A stretch of 64,000 nt of DNA, from NCBI RefSeq assembly GCF_030010235.1, contig NZ_JASCRS010000002.1, positions 186,001 through 250,000 on the forward strand, given 5' to 3'. Position 1 is the first letter of the stretch. Each line of letters begins with the position of its first letter. The stretch comes from Leucobacter sp. UT-8R-CII-1-4. GTDB lineage: Bacteria; Actinomycetota; Actinomycetes; Actinomycetales; Microbacteriaceae. Below, in pieces: positions 59,882 through 64,000 of the stretch. The notes below the pieces were generated by a model. The model was not told the origin of the DNA. It made no database searches and saw only the letters and a list, made by a program, of their open reading frames with translations. A program made the position numbers and the translations under genes.

Positions 59882-62800
59882 CTAGATCACTGATTTTTGC
59901 GCGCTAGCAGCGCTTATCCAGAGCTCTTCAAGTTCTTCAAAGCTGCGGTTGTGAGCTGATTGAAGCTCTTGACCTTCTGCCACGTAGAACAGTGTGACGT
60001 CGATCTGATCTGGCGAGACTCCAGACCAGCGCGCATAGGCATGCCGGTAAAGATCAAGCTGCAAAAAACGAACGGCACGTTCAGCGTCGTTCTTTGGCGG
60101 TCTACCCGACTTCCAGTCCACAATTTCATAGCGAGGAAGATCGCCGCTTTCATCGCAATAGATCGCATCGAGTTTGCAGACGAGGGTTTGACCGGCAAAC
60201 GGCAGGGTGATTTCGAGCTCTACCGCGACCGGCTGCAGACCTGCCCATCGTGACTGCTCAAATTGCTCGATGAGCGCTTGTAGATCATTCTCAAGCGGTG
60301 CCTCATTTGCGTTGAAATCATCGTTTGAGTCAAAGTCGATACCGCTGAGCGTGAGTGAGGTGCCCAATTGAGTGCTCGCCCGACGTTCAACCCACTCGTG
60401 GAAAAGATTTCCTGTGCGGGTTCGTCGGTATGGCTGCATCGGCATTGGCCGTAGTTTTCGCCGTTGCGCATCAACAGGGTCCGTAATGAATTCGTGAAAG
60501 GTCGAAGCAGTGATTCTTGCGGAAGAAACAGATTCTCTTTCTGCAGTTGACTGGGTCAGTTGTTTCGTGCGCTCTGCTGCTCGTTCGGCGAGTAGCAGCT
60601 CAACAACTGGATGTAATTGCTCGCCGGGTTCAGGCTGATCGACAGCGCGCTGCAAGACTTCAGCGGCCGTACGCACCGCCGCTGCTCGACGGCCGAGCGG
60701 GTCAAGCGGCCATTCAAGCGTGCGCTCATTCCCGACAGCTGGGTCAGTCTCGAAGTCACTGTGTTCAGGCAGAGAAGCTATCAGCCCAGTATCTGCCAGC
60801 TCTTGCAGATAGACCGCTGGCACGCGGGCAGCTTTTTGCCCTCCCCAGAAAGACGAGGTGAGAAGCAACCGTGACGCCGCACGGGTAAACGCGACGTAGG
60901 CGAGCCGGCGTTCTTCGGCTGCGTGCCTATCTTTCAGGGCGTCTTGGTAGCGGACGAGAGCATCGGTGACGGCCTTTTGTGTGTCGGCAAGTTCAAACTC
61001 CAACCGCGGTCGCGCATGCGCATCACCGCGAAGCGAGTCTGGCAACTGACCGGCTCGCAACCAGCCCATACCTTCTCGTGGCGCACCAGGGAACTCGCCT
61101 TCGACAAGCCTTGGTACAACTACGAGATCCCATTCAAGTCCTTTTGATCCATGCACTGTAATGAGTTGCACCGTGCCTGGTTCCGGCTCGGGCACATGCT
61201 CGGCGGCCTCATCATCTTCGGTTGCTCTTTCGAGCCAGTTCAAAACCGAATCGAGTGTGCCGTGCTCATCGTTCGCCAAAAAGCTCTCGACGAGTTCAGC
61301 GAAGGCATCAAGATTTGCGCGAGCAACTGCAGATCCGTCATATCCAGTGTGCTCGCCAGCATCAAGCTCAATATCGAGCCGAAGCGCTGCGGTGACTGAG
61401 CGCAGCAGGCTTGGAATATCGCCACCTACCTCTTGACGCAAATGTCTCAACATTTGACCGGCTTCACGCAGTCGCTCACGACCAACCTCGCTCACGTTTT
61501 TGAGCGCATTGTGATCAAGCTTTGCCATCGAGGCGATTTCATCGAGAGTATCCAGCAGAGTGAAGCTGCGCTCTGGATCAGAGAACTGCGGTGTTGCAGC
61601 AAGTTCGGCCTCATTTATTTTTTGCTTCGTGTGATCTCGTTCGGAGAACCAAGTAGCGGCTTGGCGTAACCCCCGAAGATCTGCGACTCCGATCCTGAAT
61701 CGTGGACCAGCGAGCAGGCGCAAAAGCTCGCTACCCGCATCGGCGAACCATACACAACGAAGTGTGCTTACAAGGTCGGTCACCTCGGGAGTCTTGAGAA
61801 GACCACCAAGCCCCACGATCCGGTTTGGAACACCCGCCTCCCAGAGAGCCTCTGACACCGCAGGCATATGCTTTCGACTGCGAAACACAACTGCTGCAGT
61901 TGCCTGCTCACCGGTTTGTACCAGGTGTTCTCCTTTGGCTTCACGAAGCCAAGTTGCAAGCCCTGCAAATTCCTCGGTCAGAGTCTCCGTCATGAAATGC
62001 TCAAGCTGTTGCCCGTTGGCGCTCTCGACTTTGCCGAGGTACTGAGCGCGCGAGGTAAGTGGTTTCACGCCAATTCCAGAGGCTTCTGCCTCGAGCGCTC
62101 GGGCAAGTGGTGCGCTGATCGCATTGGCTGCCGCGAGCACGGCGGAAGGGTTTCGCCAGCTGGTAGACAGACTCAGCGTGGTTGCGCTTCCGTGTGCCTC
62201 TCCGGGAGCCGCAAAATCTTGGTGGAACGTTTGCAGGTTGCTTGCCGATGCCCCGCGGAAGCCATAAATGGACTGGTGCGGATCACCTACGGCCATCACT
62301 GCGTTGCCTTGAAATAGGGTCGCCAGCAGTGTGGTTTGCCCGACTGAGGTGTCTTGAACCTCGTCGAGCAGCACAATTGGGGTGCGTGCACGCAACGCGC
62401 GAACAGCGTCAACAGAACGTCTGGTGGTTTCAACTGCCAGTGCGAGCTGATCTGAGAACTCGATCAAGCCCCGTCGCTGCTTTTCTTCGGCGAAACGCCT
62501 GGCAAGCCGGACAGCGAGACGAGTTGCTTGCATGTTCTCAAGGATCTCGTCGATCTTTTTGTACCTGCCGGCACTCTTTTTGTCGTTATAGGGCAGTTCA
62601 GCAAGTGCCTCAGTCTCGACGATTCGCTCTTCGATCGCGTCGAAATTCGTGAGGTTATCTGCAACCGCATGATCGAGAGTAAGAATTTGTCTCACCATGA
62701 CGGAAATAGAGTCGTTGCCCTCAGCAAGTGCGGCTTCGTCACTGTTGCACACTACATCGCGTGCTATTCCCCACGCGACCGAGTGATCAATCACGGTTGC

Positions 62801-63307
62801 GCCAGCGGCTACCCCCGCATACGCGCCGAATTCTTGCACAATTGAAGAAGCGAATGCGTTGTATGTACTCACCTCAGGCAGATCAAGCCCTTCGGCCATC
62901 AGCTCGATCACGTCTTCGGCACGGCGCGTTTCAGCGGGGCTCAGCATACCCAGCTGTTTGGCTTGAGCAAGACGTTCTGCGAAATGCACCAACCGGCCTG
63001 CAACTCGCTCGCCTAGTTCACCCGCAGCTTTTCGTGTGAAGGTCAATCCGAGAATCTGCGATGGTGTTGCCAGACCGTTCGCCACGAGCCACACCACTCG
63101 ATTTGCCATGGTTTCAGTTTTGCCGCTGCCCGCACCAGCAACCACAAGCACGCTGCCCTGAATCGGCTGCTCAATCACTGCGGTTTGTTCTGGCGTAGGC
63201 AGAATCGCATTCTCTGGGTGCTCTGCCGTTAGTTGGGCGATCCGCTGCGCCGAAAATACCGCTTGCAAGGTCGTCTTTGCCTGTGTTGGTGATGATGATG
63301 TGCTCAT
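59882..63307 (-). CDS. adnB: AdnB-like helicase-nuclease subunit
   Basis: This is an 1141-residue protein that works with AdnA in double-strand-break end resection. UvrD-type motifs: VVAGAGSGKTETMANRVVWL (I), LGLTFTRKAAGELGERVAGR (Ia), VLLDEVQDTSVGQ (II), AVGDPHQSIYGFRGA (III), LSTSWRN (IV), TVHGSKGLEWDLVVVPRL (V), EERRLAYVAFTRA (VI). A C-terminal RecB-type nuclease has LVCKLDAIY, YEIVDWKSG and LQLDLYRHAYA. ATG 63307 overlaps the adnA stop (ATGA). The gene order matches mycobacterial adnA-adnB upstream of nudC-uvrD2. Confidence 0.93.
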   Translation of the reverse strand: MSTSSSPTQAKTTLQAVFSAQRIAQLTAEHPENAILPTPEQTAVIEQPIQGSVLVVAGAGSGKTETMANRVVWLVANGLATPSQILGLTFTRKAAGELGERVAGRLVHFAERLAQAKQLGMLSPAETRRAEDVIELMAEGLDLPEVSTYNAFASSIVQEFGAYAGVAAGATVIDHSVAWGIARDVVCNSDEAALAEGNDSISVMVRQILTLDHAVADNLTNFDAIEERIVETEALAELPYNDKKSAGRYKKIDEILENMQATRLAVRLARRFAEEKQRRGLIEFSDQLALAVETTRRSVDAVRALRARTPIVLLDEVQDTSVGQTTLLATLFQGNAVMAVGDPHQSIYGFRGASASNLQTFHQDFAAPGEAHGSATTLSLSTSWRNPSAVLAAANAISAPLARALEAEASGIGVKPLTSRAQYLGKVESANGQQLEHFMTETLTEEFAGLATWLREAKGEHLVQTGEQATAAVVFRSRKHMPAVSEALWEAGVPNRIVGLGGLLKTPEVTDLVSTLRCVWFADAGSELLRLLAGPRFRIGVADLRGLRQAATWFSERDHTKQKINEAELAATPQFSDPERSFTLLDTLDEIASMAKLDHNALKNVSEVGRERLREAGQMLRHLRQEVGGDIPSLLRSVTAALRLDIELDAGEHTGYDGSAVARANLDAFAELVESFLANDEHGTLDSVLNWLERATEDDEAAEHVPEPEPGTVQLITVHGSKGLEWDLVVVPRLVEGEFPGAPREGMGWLRAGQLPDSLRGDAHARPRLEFELADTQKAVTDALVRYQDALKDRHAAEERRLAYVAFTRAASRLLLTSSFWGGQKAARVPAVYLQELADTGLIASLPEHSDFETDPAVGNERTLEWPLDPLGRRAAAVRTAAEVLQRAVDQPEPGEQLHPVVELLLAERAAERTKQLTQSTAERESVSSARITASTFHEFITDPVDAQRRKLRPMPMQPYRRTRTGNLFHEWVERRASTQLGTSLTLSGIDFDSNDDFNANEAPLENDLQALIEQFEQSRWAGLQPVAVELEITLPFAGQTLVCKLDAIYCDESGDLPRYEIVDWKSGRPPKNDAERAVRFLQLDLYRHAYARWSGVSPDQIDVTLFYVAEGQELQSAHNRSFEELEELWISAASAQKSVI

Positions 63308-64000
63308 GAGTGACTCACCGCCGGAATAATGTGCAAACTGCATGCACGGCTCGGGCCGAACTGATTTGTGCAATGGTGTTCGAGCTGAGCGGTAAACGAT
63401 GCCGCCGCCATTGTGCGCGCCACACTCAATACCCGTTCTTCTAGTTCGTGCTGTTGCGCTGGCGAAAGTTCATCTTGGCGAATCTCTGTGAACAGTTCAC
63501 CCCGGCTCTGTTGGGTTTTGGTAACGGTATCTGGGTGTACGTAGAGAAGCTTTGCACCACCGGATGACTCTGCCCGGATGGGCTCACCATTGCCATCGAC
63601 AAATGCCCCGCGCAGCACCCCGAGTTGGTACGACTGCAATTGCGCGTGCTGTTCAAGTTCTGATGCCGTGGGCTTGCGCCGCCCTGTTTTCAGGTCCACA
63701 ACGGTGATTTCAAAGCCACCATCTGGCACTGCTCTCGCCTCGATACGGTCAGCATCGCCGCGCAGTCTCGCGAATTCAATGGGCAGCATAAATGATGCCT
63801 CGTGCGCAAGTAGAGTTTGGCCGCTGCGTTCGAAGTCTCTGAGATAGCTCGCTAACGATTCAGCCATGTGAACGGTGTCTCGTTTGGCCCGGTCAGCCTG
63901 CCACTCTGCCTCGAATTTCAGGCTCTTCCAGTGTTTTTCGACCTCGCCAAGTAAGTCTTCTGCCGTGGCGTTCTGCCCTGAGGTGTCGAGCGCCTGGTGC
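63304..64000 (-). CDS. adnA: AdnA-like subunit (partial, C-terminal nuclease end)
   Basis: The frame is open to the window edge; about 231 C-terminal residues are visible. They carry a RecB-type nuclease: RGDADRIEARAVPDGGFEIT, VVDLKTGRRKPT (DxK) and the QxxxY motif in LQSYQLGVL. The protein ends with a cysteine/histidine-containing tail. The helicase part lies outside the window. It is coupled to adnB by a four-base overlap. Confidence 0.9.
   Translation of the reverse strand, partial: HQALDTSGQNATAEDLLGEVEKHWKSLKFEAEWQADRAKRDTVHMAESLASYLRDFERSGQTLLAHEASFMLPIEFARLRGDADRIEARAVPDGGFEITVVDLKTGRRKPTASELEQHAQLQSYQLGVLRGAFVDGNGEPIRAESSGGAKLLYVHPDTVTKTQQSRGELFTEIRQDELSPAQQHELEERVLSVARTMAAASFTAQLEHHCTNQFGPSRACSLHIIPAVSHS

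Overview
The window looks like chromosomal DNA of a high-GC Gram-positive actinobacterium, most likely a member of the Microbacteriaceae (Leucobacter-like). That placement is inferred from gene content: AdnAB and UvrD2 with NudC, a UPF0182 membrane protein, DUF2342, DUF2469 and DUF3039 proteins, an ImuA/ImuB/DnaE2 mutasome, GTG and TTG starts, and many 4-bp ATGA or GTGA gene overlaps. No species-level marker is present.

Layout. 1-2170 (minus): pheS and the start of pheT. 2305-2382: a very long perfect hairpin. 2442-5661 (plus): a copper/heme module made of a membrane protein, CopC, PCu(A)C and a Tat-exported DyP peroxidase. 5728-13830 (minus): xerC, dprA, comM, yraN and a DUF2469 gene, split by a plus-strand TPP-riboswitch operon for thiamine or HMP uptake (6739-9790). 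13900-19566 (plus): a LexA-type box followed by imuA, imuB and dnaE2, overlapping by 1-4 bases. 19717-24297: pncB, a DUF3039 gene and an ABC-2 exporter pair. 24385-35576: a teichoic-acid-like glycopolymer locus (Wzm/Wzt-type exporter, two CDP-glycerol-type transferases, a GT2) split by an iron-siderophore uptake block (25974-30759) that carries a TetR regulator, a binding lipoprotein, a siderophore-interacting reductase and two FecCD permeases but no ATPase. 35685-44899: an HtrA protease, a fused indolepyruvate ferredoxin oxidoreductase with a divergent Lrp regulator, and a hydroxylysine-kinase-like / phospho-lyase-like pair around a GntR regulator.

44979-48751 (minus) is a decaying type VII secretion (WXG100) locus. 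The WXG100 protein, a small partner, a DUF1023 hydrolase with a WXG-like N-terminus and a lipoprotein are intact. The EssC/EccC ATPase gene survives only as its first and last pieces, and a degenerate IS1249-like transposase lies next to the locus. 50063-64000 holds an initiator tRNA, a UPF0182 gene, a DUF2342 metalloprotease-like gene and a DNA-repair neighbourhood (ThiF/cyclodehydratase-like protein, UvrD2, NudC, a kinase-fold protein, AdnB and the 3' end of adnA). Within it, NudC has lost its zinc-ribbon cysteines and the kinase-fold protein has lost its catalytic residues.

The observations most worth a second look are: the eroded secretion ATPase beside intact effectors with a candidate toxin/immunity pair; the SOS-box-controlled mutasome cassette; a 9-nt periodic repeat present both between genes and in frame inside imuB; the 32-bp perfect hairpin built of a repeated GAGTG-type unit; and the apparent pseudokinase and cysteine-free NudC. 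All assignments come from reading translated sequence and family motifs, with no database search.
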